From assembly GCA_041740995.1 (NCBI GenBank), contig JBGSKY010000328.1:1-55805 (forward strand): a stretch of DNA of 55,805 nt. Reading direction: 5' to 3'. Positions 14,666 through 22,879 of the stretch are shown in pieces. Below the pieces are notes generated by a model. It was not told the DNA's origin, searched no databases, and worked only from the letters and a program-made list of their open reading frames with translations. The number at the start of each line of letters is the position of its first letter. The stretch's first letter is position 1. The translations under genes were made by a program, and so were the position numbers. This DNA comes from JBGSKY01 sp041740995 (GTDB taxonomy: Bacteria; Planctomycetota; Planctomycetia; Pirellulales; Pirellulaceae).

Positions 14666-16782
14666 GACGCCACCGATTTTAACAAGCTAATTTGAATCAG
14701 CTCTTTGGGTGGATTGTTCACTGAGTCTGCGTCTGAAACAGCGATACCTACTTCAACAGAGTCAGATCTCGAAAGCGATAAAGGTTCGTCAACCTGTTGG
14801 CTTTCCAAATTCATATCGGCTGCATGCAGCACCACGGTCAAACTGGAACCCATCATTAAAAGCACGGCAACAACGGGATGAAGCCAGCCAGTAACAGCGA
14901 TCATCATACCAATGGTGTTGTAGGTGATAGCGAACAACAAAGATCGACGAAGCCGAGAAACACTCCGCCGTGCAATGGTGATGGCTGCCGCGATGTTGCG
15001 CAAATCGTGTCCGTGCCAGACGATGTCCGATGATTCAGTTGCGAGGGCCGAACCATCAGCAACCGCAATCGAAGCGGTAGCGTGGCTCATCGCAACCGCG
15101 TCGTTCACCCCGTCACCAATAAAGAGCACGCGACGTCCTGAATCACAAAGCGACTGCACTTCGCTCGCTTTGTCATCAGGCGTCATGCCGCCGATGGAAT
15201 CAGTAATACCGAGTCGATCGATTCGGTTGCCGCGGTCCCCCGAAAAGACTTTGACTTTGACCCCGAGAGCACGAATTTGAGTAAGACCTTCGTCGAGCGT
15301 GTCAATCATCGTTTCTTGAATCAGCGCAGCGGCCACCAATTCGCCATTGACTCGAATCGCAATGGCTTGCTGTCCGGGCTCTTGCAATTCGTGAATTTGA
15401 TCTAAGAAATCCTTGTCGCAGCAGGGGCGATTCAAATCACTAAGACGACCGACCTCAATCTCATGATTCGCCTCGTTCATTCGCACAGTGCCACGCACGC
15501 CGACGGCAGGAATGGACTCTGTTTTTAGCGTTGGGTAGATCGACTCTGTGGAGACAAGAAACACCGAAGCAATCGGGTGGTGTGAATGAGCTTCGATCGA
15601 CCTCGCCAATCCAAGAATCTGTTCAGCGGTAAAATGCAGTTCGTGACCATCGCGAACGATCAGCTGCGACAATTCGGGCTTCAAGACGGTCAGTGTTCCT
15701 GTCTTATCAAACACGACGGTATCAATGGCTGCCAGACGTTCGATCACGTCAGCACGCCTCACCACCATAGATCGCGATGCCAAACGCGAAAGGGTTACCC
15801 AAATGGATACGGGCGTCGCGAAACCGAAAGCGCATGGACAAGCCACCAGCAATACCGATAGCGAGATCATCAAAGCAGTCGCAACGTCTACCGCCAGCAA
15901 CCAACCCGCAAAGGTCAGCGTCGTAACTATGACCACAAACGGCGTGAACCAGCGGGCCATCCGATCCGCTTGTGTTTGCCAACGACTCGGTGCATTTTGA
16001 GCGGCCTCGACAACTGATGTTACTCGGTCAATGAGTCGATCACTGCCCAACGTCTCAGCTTCGATCAGAAGTGGTGCGTCGACGACAACGGATGAGGCAA
16101 AGACTCGGTCACCAGCGTATACACTTCGAACGTGTGGTTCCCCTGTAATCGCCGCTTCACGTACAAACGCCTCGCCTTGCCGAACCACTCCGTCAACGGG
16201 AATCATCGCGCCGTTTGGAACCTGAACTAGATCACCGGGTTGCACATCGGCGACAACTCGCTTTTGCAAATTTCCTTGGGCATCAACAATTATGCACCAG
16301 TGTTTAGTGGGCGACCATGCATCAAGGCTTGTCCATACTTTGTGTTGAGTCCGACGTTTGACCCATGATCCAAGACAGTAGATAACCAGGAGGATACTGA
16401 ACACTTCAAAGTAAACAGGTCCGGTGCCGCGAAAGAAAGCGAGCAGCGAAAATCCCATTGCGCCGACGCATCCAAGAACAAACAACATGTCGACGGATAG
16501 CGTTCTTCGCTTGGCATTCGCGAGGATATTTCGAGTTAACTGTGGTGCCAGCAGCGCGGCAACCAACAGCGTTGAAATCAATAAGCCGATTTGAAACACA
16601 AAACGCGTTTGGGGCGTCATGTCAGAAAGATTGACGACAAGCGTTGCAAGTGTGCTATTGCCAGCGATGAAGCCTGCCACGATCAGCGCTATCAAGTCAC
16701 TCGAGACGCGACGTTGCGGCGACTCGTTTGACGCTTTAGATTTCGAATCGGGGTTGCGTATTTCCTCGCCACAGCAACTCAT
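14662..16782 (-). CDS. ccoI: Copper-type heavy-metal P-type ATPase, CcoI/FixI-like
   Basis: The 706-residue P1B-ATPase has TGEP in the actuator domain, the transmembrane metal site CPC (in CPCAFGFATP), the phosphorylation site DKTGTLT, SHHPIA (the HP motif of the N-domain) and the hinge GDGVNDA. There is no N-terminal metal-binding HMA domain; only MSCCGEE could bind metal there. It lies directly behind the oxidase subunits, overlapping the cytochrome gene by 1 nt (TGATG) and the oxidoreductase by 4 nt. That is the usual setting of CcoI, which supplies copper for the CuB centre of cbb3 oxidase. The metal specificity is inferred from CPC plus context. Confidence 0.85.
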   Translation of the reverse strand: MSCCGEEIRNPDSKSKASNESPQRRVSSDLIALIVAGFIAGNSTLATLVVNLSDMTPQTRFVFQIGLLISTLLVAALLAPQLTRNILANAKRRTLSVDMLFVLGCVGAMGFSLLAFFRGTGPVYFEVFSILLVIYCLGSWVKRRTQHKVWTSLDAWSPTKHWCIIVDAQGNLQKRVVADVQPGDLVQVPNGAMIPVDGVVRQGEAFVREAAITGEPHVRSVYAGDRVFASSVVVDAPLLIEAETLGSDRLIDRVTSVVEAAQNAPSRWQTQADRMARWFTPFVVIVTTLTFAGWLLAVDVATALMISLSVLLVACPCAFGFATPVSIWVTLSRLASRSMVVRRADVIERLAAIDTVVFDKTGTLTVLKPELSQLIVRDGHELHFTAEQILGLARSIEAHSHHPIASVFLVSTESIYPTLKTESIPAVGVRGTVRMNEANHEIEVGRLSDLNRPCCDKDFLDQIHELQEPGQQAIAIRVNGELVAAALIQETMIDTLDEGLTQIRALGVKVKVFSGDRGNRIDRLGITDSIGGMTPDDKASEVQSLCDSGRRVLFIGDGVNDAVAMSHATASIAVADGSALATESSDIVWHGHDLRNIAAAITIARRSVSRLRRSLLFAITYNTIGMMIAVTGWLHPVVAVLLMMGSSLTVVLHAADMNLESQQVDEPLSLSRSDSVEVGIAVSDADSVNNPPKELIQISLLKSVAS

Positions 16783-17471
16783 CAGTTCGCTCGCAATTCA
16801 GTTGCAGTGTAAGCCAAGGTTCTCGATGCCGTTTCCGTTCGAACGGCCGCGATCGTAGCTTCATCAACGGCAGGAGATTTGTTGTCCCAAGCTTGACGGA
16901 TATAGGTCAGCGCCGCTGCGATGTCTCGGTCGCTCAAGTGCTTCCACGCCGGCATCTTCGCGTTATATATGGATCCTCGAACTTCGATCGGACCGTCTAG
17001 ACCATGGAGCAGAATCTTAGCGAGGACGCGGTCGTCACCGTTTACCCAGTCGGACTGATTCAACGGCGGGTACTGTCCCGCAATGCCTTCGCCGGATCCC
17101 TGGTGACACGAAATGCAGTTATTGAAAATGCGTTTTCCAAGTAAAATTGGATCGATCTTGCGTTCGATTTGCACACCGGCTTGCGATAGATCCATCAATC
17201 GAAACGCATCCGGCCCATCGTACACATTCGCTTGAAAATTGCCGTCATATTCGCTGAGGTAGTAGCCGGACCACATCGCCAAAGCAATGAATAGCAGAAA
17301 CAACGTAATGGGCACTCGCTGCTGGCCTTCTGACGGCTCAAATTGCTCTCGCAAAACTGCTCGGTGAATCTCTTGTATGTCGGGCGATTCCGAACCGGGT
17401 TGTTCGTAGGAGGAAAAACCTTCCCGATCGGTGGACAGTTTATCTCTGCTCTGGCTCTTCTTGTCGCTCAT
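16782..17471 (-). CDS. ccoP: Membrane-anchored mono-haem cytochrome c, CcoP-like
   Basis: The 229-residue protein has a charged N-terminal cytoplasmic part (~1-50), one transmembrane helix (VPITLFLLFIALAMWSGYYL, ~54-73) and one class I cytochrome c domain with CISCH (~119-123) and a distal Met candidate in AKMPAWKHL. Canonical CcoP has two haem domains and about 300 residues, so this is a shortened version. It starts within the stop region of CcoO (ATGA overlap) and ends 1 nt into the P-type ATPase. Its role is electron delivery to CcoN/CcoO. The gene symbol reflects position and topology rather than full-length similarity. Confidence 0.8.
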   Translation of the reverse strand: MSDKKSQSRDKLSTDREGFSSYEQPGSESPDIQEIHRAVLREQFEPSEGQQRVPITLFLLFIALAMWSGYYLSEYDGNFQANVYDGPDAFRLMDLSQAGVQIERKIDPILLGKRIFNNCISCHQGSGEGIAGQYPPLNQSDWVNGDDRVLAKILLHGLDGPIEVRGSIYNAKMPAWKHLSDRDIAAALTYIRQAWDNKSPAVDEATIAAVRTETASRTLAYTATELRAN

Positions 17472-18097
17472 TGTACTTCCTCCAATTCATACTTCTGCGC
17501 AAGCGACTTCAAGTATGCGACCAAGGAAATCGCACGAACACTTGGAACGATCCAAGTCGGCTCACTTGCGGACGTCTCGGGCAACTGGATTACCAGCGAG
17601 CCAAGCGGCGGCGTAGGTTCCTTTCCCACTGTCGTTTGAAACAAGAATTTAAACGACGGCATGACACTACCTGGCGACGTGATTTGCGGGTCGTACAAAT
17701 GCAGATAGTGCCACGCTTCAGTCGGTTGTCTGACGCCGATGTTTGCTAAATCGGGACCGGTCCGCATCGTTCCAAGGTAAGGTGGGTTTTGCAAGACATA
17801 GTCGCGTGGTACCGATCTTCGCTGTCCCCAGCCTCGATCAATATCGGCCCCGAAACCTTCAGGACGCACTTGTTGCGAATGACAATAGACGCAACCCATT
17901 GATCGATAGACCTCCTTGCCAGGAGCTTCGCGAAAATCTTCGAGCGCTACTGGATACATGGTAGTTGAGCCGTCTGCAGCGAAAATTTCTTTCGGTGGCA
18001 TCTGTTGGAATTGCATGCTCGGAATCAAGACGAGGCCAAACAACGAGGCGATCACAGTTGCAAAAACGCCTGCCATAATGAGTGAAATTCGGTTCAT
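17468..18097 (-). CDS. ccoO: cbb3-type cytochrome c oxidase mono-haem subunit CcoO
   Basis: I chose the ATG at 18097, which overlaps the CcoN stop as ATGA; an open extension upstream is inside ccoN and is not needed. The 209-residue product has an N-terminal membrane anchor (LIMAGVFATVIASLFGLVLI), the CcoO signature GCVYCHSQQVRP with haem ligand His, then GWGQRRSVPRDYV, GTMRTGPDLANIG and VMPSFKFLF carrying the distal Met. It passes electrons from CcoP or a soluble donor to the haem-copper centre of CcoN. Confidence 0.93.
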   Translation of the reverse strand: MNRISLIMAGVFATVIASLFGLVLIPSMQFQQMPPKEIFAADGSTTMYPVALEDFREAPGKEVYRSMGCVYCHSQQVRPEGFGADIDRGWGQRRSVPRDYVLQNPPYLGTMRTGPDLANIGVRQPTEAWHYLHLYDPQITSPGSVMPSFKFLFQTTVGKEPTPPLGSLVIQLPETSASEPTWIVPSVRAISLVAYLKSLAQKYELEEVQ

Positions 18098-19599
18098 TCG
18101 TCGACTCCTGCATCTGAGATTGCCTTTAGCATGGATGCCTCGGCGGCCGCTTCCTTCCTTGAAACGAACAATGTCGGATCGACCAACCAACCACCTTCAC
18201 GGCGAAGCATCTTCCAAACCAATATTCCGAACGCGAAGTGACCGATCGTCATCAGCGTGCCCGCAATTGAGCGTGACCACAAATAGGGAATCATTCGGCG
18301 AACGATGTCCATGAAAGGAATGTCTGGATTATTCATCCAGGTACCTTGCAACCAACCGCCAATGGACAAGCCTACCCAGTACATCAGAATGCCGATCGCA
18401 CAGCACCAGAAATGAACCTTGATCAGTCGGCTACTAATCCATTCACGTTCCACCAGTCGCGGCATAACGTAGTACATCGAGCCAAATGCAATCATCGTAA
18501 AGAACGAATAAACACCTAAGTGAGCGTGAGCAATAGTATAGTGAGTGAAGTGACCGGTTTCGTTTACGGTCCGCAGCGCCGTCAATGATCCTTGAACACT
18601 AACGGCAGTGTATGACATCGCGCCGAATACGATGAACCGAAGGGTCGGACTCACACGAAGTTTTGAAAAGTTACCAACCATCGTAAGGTGATGGTTCACG
18701 GCGACAGTAATCACGGGCACAAACATCATCATGCTGCCGACGGTGCCAACGGTTACCAGCCACGCTGGCAATGGGCCACCAATCAAATGGTGCGTTCCGG
18801 CCCAGTTGTAAAACAAAGCAAGTGTCCAGAACCCAATGATCGACAGGTAGTAACTATGGATCGGCCGTCCCAGGACTTTTGGGATGAAGTAGTAAGCCGA
18901 AGCAAGTCCAATCGGTGTCAACCAAAGGCCGAGTACGTTATGGGCAAACCACCAATTCGCTGTCCCCTTGGCTACGCCCACTGCGGCCGGCGAGTGAATC
19001 AAGATTGTGGCTCCGATATAGAGAAACGGAAACCAAATGGTTGAGCCAAACAAATACCACTGCGATACATACAAATGCTTTTCACGACGTTCTCGCAACA
19101 TCTTGATGGACAGCGCAATCACCACCAAGAACGTGGCTCCCAGAGGAATTGAAATCCACCAGGGGAATTCAAGCCATTCAATACTGGTCCCATTACCAAT
19201 TAAAATCTGCCACGTTCCGATTGCAACCATGCCATTCCAATAGAGGCCTGCGATCATCAGTCCCTCACGCCAAGGAAGTGGCAATTTACATAAACGAGCC
19301 ATTAGCCAGAGCAGCGTTCCCATCCCCGACATTGATGCCCAACCGTAAATCATTGTGTTGAGGTGGGCCGGACGCACGCGTCCAAACGTCAACCATTCCG
19401 ACCCAGCCAAGAAGCCGGGCGTGTGTAGTTTGATCGAAGCGACTAAGGCCAATACGGAACCGAGCAGCAACCAAAAAACGCTACTGGCGTACCAAAGCAA
19501 AACCACTTCGCGACACGAACGGTCTATATCCGCTCGGACACTCACATCCATGGTATCGAAGTTGTGTTGAGGACCCTTGGCCTGACTGGGGGTGTTCAT
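18094..19599 (-). CDS. ccoN: cbb3-type cytochrome c oxidase catalytic subunit CcoN
   Basis: This is a 501-residue polytopic membrane protein with 12 or more hydrophobic segments. Haem-copper ligands can be seen in RPAHLNTMIYGW (low-spin haem His), NWWFAHNVLG (CuB His), NWAGTHHLIG (two CuB His) and GHFTHYTIAHAHLGVYS (haem His pair). It is a high-affinity terminal oxidase reducing O2 under low-oxygen conditions. It starts 2 bp after the CcoS stop and overlaps ccoO. The unusual gene order, with CcoS first and the P-type ATPase last, differs from the ccoNOQP-GHIS order of proteobacteria. No ccoQ, ccoG or ccoH is visible nearby. Confidence 0.95.
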   Translation of the reverse strand: MNTPSQAKGPQHNFDTMDVSVRADIDRSCREVVLLWYASSVFWLLLGSVLALVASIKLHTPGFLAGSEWLTFGRVRPAHLNTMIYGWASMSGMGTLLWLMARLCKLPLPWREGLMIAGLYWNGMVAIGTWQILIGNGTSIEWLEFPWWISIPLGATFLVVIALSIKMLRERREKHLYVSQWYLFGSTIWFPFLYIGATILIHSPAAVGVAKGTANWWFAHNVLGLWLTPIGLASAYYFIPKVLGRPIHSYYLSIIGFWTLALFYNWAGTHHLIGGPLPAWLVTVGTVGSMMMFVPVITVAVNHHLTMVGNFSKLRVSPTLRFIVFGAMSYTAVSVQGSLTALRTVNETGHFTHYTIAHAHLGVYSFFTMIAFGSMYYVMPRLVEREWISSRLIKVHFWCCAIGILMYWVGLSIGGWLQGTWMNNPDIPFMDIVRRMIPYLWSRSIAGTLMTIGHFAFGILVWKMLRREGGWLVDPTLFVSRKEAAAEASMLKAISDAGVDE

Positions 19600-19601
19600 A
19601 T

Positions 19602-19808
19602 TTAGGTTGTCGATTCGCTTGATTTGGAATGGCTCGCAGGAAAGTTGTCTGTCATTTCGCCGATAGGTTCGTCGTCATCAAAAATACAGGTCGCACCTTT
19701 TTGAAACTCTCCGAGTTGTCCTGAGGCGACAGCCCAAACGAGAGCTGCGACGGAGCTGAAAGCGAGCATTAGAACCACCGCCCAAATGAATATAAGTGTG
19801 TTTGTCAT
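19602..19808 (-). CDS. ccoS: cbb3 oxidase assembly protein CcoS
   Basis: This 68-residue protein has one N-terminal transmembrane helix (TLIFIWAVVLMLAFSSVAAL) and the CcoS signature WAVASGQLGEFQKGA followed by DDDEP. CcoS is needed for cofactor insertion into cbb3 oxidase. It sits 2 bp before ccoN. The family identity is clear despite the small size because of the GQ...A...DDE pattern and the operon context. Confidence 0.88.
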   Translation of the reverse strand: MTNTLIFIWAVVLMLAFSSVAALVWAVASGQLGEFQKGATCIFDDDEPIGEMTDNFPASHSKSSESTT

Positions 19809-19892
19809 AACGGGTACTCGGTCACCTGTTCGTTTTGTGCAGGTACGCGATTGCGGTCGCTGTAAGAATGAACGCGATTGGTCGGCTTGCCG

Positions 19893-21059
19893 TCAAGGTC
19901 CCTTGGGAAATGCTGGAAACTGATACGGAGCGTGAAGTTCTTCCATGCCATTCTTTATGAATCGACCGATCAGCTTCGCATGTTCTTGAACCAACATCAC
20001 AACATAAGGTTCATCAGATTGATATTTGACTTTCATACCTTTATCAGTCTCCTCATATGTCAATGTGTAGTCATCAGCATGCTTAATCAATTCGATGAAG
20101 ATCGGGTGAAACGTCATTGGAGGCAATGGATTGTCATTCATAACTCGGTCTTCCATCGCAGGCACGTGTTCTTTTAACATGCTTGCGATCGCTGGATCGT
20201 CTGATTCGGTGACCGCTTCGGCGCCATCGGGAAAGTTGGTGACTGTACGTTTGATTTTGTCACGGTCGGCGAACATGGCATGCAGCGTCATCATATCCCC
20301 TCGCATTCCCTGCATTGCACCGGGGCCGCGTCCCATTCCCATACCGCGGACTGGCATTTGTCTTTGGTTAGTGACTGCGTGGTTCGTCTTGTCCGCTTCT
20401 TTTACAGCGATTGCTCGCGGCTCGACTTTGGCTGCTGGCGATGCCGAAGCGAGTGGTACGTACGCGTAACCGTCGGCTTGAAGATTCACAACGGCAGTCA
20501 AGGCCGATACAGCGGTTTCAATAGACGCGGCAACATCCTCGGGCGCAAAGCCTTTGGAGATCAGCGTTTGACCGCACACGTAGAACTCAACACCTGACTC
20601 TTTCAGTCCTTGCAGGAGTTCCAAGTTCGGATTGCCATCGGTTTTGAACTTGGCTGAGTAAGCGTCGGAATTGAGCACCGCAAGAGTTGCCTCGCCGTGA
20701 AAAACCACAGCGATCTGAACCTTCGCCGGTCGGGCTCCTCCACCGGCATAAATATTGACGTACTTAGCGACTTTCTCCAGGCCCGCGTTCAGCTTGTCCG
20801 CGTCGCCGCCACTGGTCAGATCGACTAACAACTTCGTACCCTGACGAGGTTGCTGAGCAGCGTCAGTAAACTGAACAACACCTCCATGTTTCTCAATGAC
20901 AGGAAAATTGAGTTCATGCGCCGTGGCGGGCTTGTTATCAGCTTGCACCGAAAGCTTCTTCATCCCTCGGCGCTGCTCGGCTTGCTCTTGTGCACCCGCT
21001 GGTAAAACGATGGACACGCCGAGAAATAAAACGGTAAGTAAAGATGTTGTGCGTTGCAT
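19893..21059 (-). CDS. Secreted DsrE-like protein with an extra C-terminal domain
   Basis: I chose the ATG at 21059, since it opens a signal peptide (MQRTTSLLTVLFLGVSIVLP); a GTG at 21116 overlaps the peroxidase stop and would bury the signal. The 388-residue protein has a DsrE/DsrF-like fold (~55-200: VAVVFHGEATLAV-type strand, then LKESGVEFYVCGQTLISKG with a conserved Cys). A Met/Gly-rich linker follows (GMGMGRGPGAMQGMRG), then a second ~130-residue domain with HPIFIELIKHADDY and VQEHAKLIGRF. DsrE-like folds handle sulfur; in the periplasm its substrate is unknown. The Met-rich linker might bind copper, which is speculation. It lies between the peroxidase and ccoS. Confidence 0.65.
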   Translation of the reverse strand: MQRTTSLLTVLFLGVSIVLPAGAQEQAEQRRGMKKLSVQADNKPATAHELNFPVIEKHGGVVQFTDAAQQPRQGTKLLVDLTSGGDADKLNAGLEKVAKYVNIYAGGGARPAKVQIAVVFHGEATLAVLNSDAYSAKFKTDGNPNLELLQGLKESGVEFYVCGQTLISKGFAPEDVAASIETAVSALTAVVNLQADGYAYVPLASASPAAKVEPRAIAVKEADKTNHAVTNQRQMPVRGMGMGRGPGAMQGMRGDMMTLHAMFADRDKIKRTVTNFPDGAEAVTESDDPAIASMLKEHVPAMEDRVMNDNPLPPMTFHPIFIELIKHADDYTLTYEETDKGMKVKYQSDEPYVVMLVQEHAKLIGRFIKNGMEELHAPYQFPAFPKGP

Positions 21060-21112
21060 GAGATGGTTCTTTTGAGAGAGATGGGGAAATCCGTTTAGTT
21101 TGGTTTCATCGA

Positions 21113-22171
21113 TCACTTGTCATTTCCCACGTTGGTTAGAGAAGCGGTCATCACGGACTCTCCGGAGTGAGACGGAAGTCGAGGAAATGTCATACTTGGG
21201 AACTCGCCTTCGAGTGCGGACAGGAACGCAGTCAAGTCGGCGACTTCAGCGTCTGTTAGTTTCACATCCAATTGAGTGCCGGCCATCAACCGACATGCTT
21301 CGGCCAACGAATTCACGCGACCGTTGTGTAGATAGGGAGCTGTGAGCGTAATGTTCCGCAACGTCGGTGTTTTGAAACAATGGTCATCGGCAACTTTTCC
21401 CGAAGCTTTTGAACGTCCAAGATCAGCGGCTAAGTCATATTTCTGAACGTAGGGAGACTCGGAGAATCGCGGAAACTCGACGAATTCGGCTTTGCTTCCG
21501 GGCTGCCAACCATTGAGCGCAGGTCCGGAATGACATTCGGTGCATCCGGTTGCACCGAACAGTTTCATCCCGCGAACTTGCGTTTCGTTCATTGCAAGCT
21601 TGTCACCGGCGAGATAACGGTCCAGCGCGGAACGCGGCGTGATGAGTGTTCGCTCGAACGCGGCAATCGCTTCGACCGCATTTTCAATTGTGACTCCTTT
21701 TCCAAACGCTGCTTCAAACTCACTGACATACCCAGGAATTTCCTTTATACGACTGATCACTTGGTTATGCCCAAGCATTCCCATTTCGACGTCGGCAACC
21801 ATCGGGCCTTTGGCTTGTTCTTCGAGCGTTGCTGCGCGGCCGTCCCAAAACTGGGAGGCTTGAAAAGCCGAGTTCCACACGGTCGGTGCGTTTCGCGTTC
21901 CCGTCAAACCATTAACGCCCATCGACGTCGCACGGCCATCGTCACCACCTTCCATCAAGTTGTGGCAACTGTTGCAAGATACTATCCCCGTTGATGACAA
22001 TCGAGGATCAAAGTAGAGCTTCTTACCCAACTCGATCTTCTCTTGCGTATCGCTTTGCTTAGATGCACTCTTGGGGAGTACCGCTAAGTCCTGAGCGTAG
22101 GCGTACGTGCCCGAACTCAAGACTAATAGGTAAGTAAATCTTAGGAGCGCACTTCTTATTTTTATATTCAC
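21113..22171 (-). CDS. Di-haem cytochrome c peroxidase (MauG/CcpA family)
   Basis: The 352-residue product has a signal peptide (RFTYLLVLSSGTYAYAQ) and two haem sites, CNSCH (~67-71) and CTECH (~216-220), with the expected YFDPRLS, GTRNAPTVWN, FWDGRA, TPTLRNITLTAPYLHNG and FLSAL motifs. It is a periplasmic enzyme reducing hydrogen peroxide with electrons from cytochrome c. It heads the gene set that runs through DsrE and the cbb3 oxidase, suggesting co-expression under low-oxygen or peroxide conditions. Confidence 0.93.
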   Translation of the reverse strand: MNIKIRSALLRFTYLLVLSSGTYAYAQDLAVLPKSASKQSDTQEKIELGKKLYFDPRLSSTGIVSCNSCHNLMEGGDDGRATSMGVNGLTGTRNAPTVWNSAFQASQFWDGRAATLEEQAKGPMVADVEMGMLGHNQVISRIKEIPGYVSEFEAAFGKGVTIENAVEAIAAFERTLITPRSALDRYLAGDKLAMNETQVRGMKLFGATGCTECHSGPALNGWQPGSKAEFVEFPRFSESPYVQKYDLAADLGRSKASGKVADDHCFKTPTLRNITLTAPYLHNGRVNSLAEACRLMAGTQLDVKLTDAEVADLTAFLSALEGEFPSMTFPRLPSHSGESVMTASLTNVGNDK

Positions 22172-22675
22172 TAGTGACTATCCAATTCTCGTTTGGCAGA
22201 TTCGTAATAAGGAGACATGTGTTAGTTCTGTCTAGTCTTTAAGGCTTACAAGCGTCCAAGTCGCGAGATTGTTGCTAGTCCTGCGAGGATGAAATATTGT
22301 TGTTTAAAGAAATCGTAACCCGGTGCGTGAGCAAGGGAGTTGCCGTAAAAGCCCTCGCTTACGCGTCGAGTTGTACAGCGAGTTCAACTGCTTCCCGCAG
22401 CACTACTCAAATGAGTTTTCAAACTTTCATAGATCGAAGCAACTCGTCTTGACTGAAATAACTATCGGGGAAATCGATCGCTCGCGACCGATGGTCACGT
22501 ACTGGGGAAACATGACTGCGTGAGGTTAGGAATTTCTCCATGGTTTGATGAATTGACAGTGGCAATATCTCTACGTCGCTAGCACCTTTCAGTCGGCAAA
22601 CTAAATCCAACGGTTCGCCTTCGCGCTCACAACCTGCGAACGAGTACTTCTTGTAATCGACGACGTCCTCAACAT
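22172..22675. other. Intergenic region, no supported intact gene
   Basis: About 500 bp lie upstream of the peroxidase. A GTG-started 86-codon frame (22679 to 22419, minus strand) overlaps the end of the DUF1641-like remnant as GTGA. It shows no family motif and may be further decayed material of the same locus. The peroxidase promoter should lie near 22180-22300 but I could not define it. Confidence 0.35.
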
Positions 22676-22777
22676 TCACTTAAAGAGATCGCAACTCGGT
22701 TTTAGATGCAGCACTTCAGCCGTGTGCGGATCGTTGAGTCGATCGGCAAGGGAAGGTCGATTTAGGATTGCGTCCAT
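22676..22777 (-). pseudogene. Fragment resembling the start of a DUF1641 protein
   Basis: An ATG at 22777 opens a 33-codon frame containing SLADRLNDPHTAEVLH, which resembles the beginning of DUF1641 proteins (RLnDPxTAxxLhrLL). It ends at a TGA (22676-22678), long before the ~100-plus residues usual for the family. DUF1641 genes commonly accompany sulfide:quinone oxidoreductase and rhodanese genes, which fits the position just after the MBL-rhodanese gene. It is likely a remnant of a once longer sulfide-oxidation operon. Confidence 0.4.
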
Positions 22778-22810
22778 AAAAGGTTCTTTCTTCAATTCGG
22801 CTGTTCCTGA

Positions 22811-22835
22811 AGTCGCCGAGAGACTTTCGGCGACT
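22811..22835 (-). terminator. Hairpin downstream of the MBL-rhodanese gene
   Basis: AGTCGCCGA (22811-22819) pairs perfectly with TCGGCGACT (22827-22835). The hairpin lies 45 bp past the stop of the MBL-rhodanese gene. There is no clear U-tract, so this may be a repeat-type hairpin rather than a classical terminator. Its GCGACTTTCG-like core resembles one arm of the repeat at 31552-31648. Confidence 0.45.
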
Positions 22836-22879
22836 CTCAGAACACAGAGAGACTATTCAAGGGTCTGGCTACTCTTAGC

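Noticed and set aside
18688..19361. Plus-strand ORFs inside ccoN
   Set aside because: They are antisense shadows of a well-supported oxidase gene.
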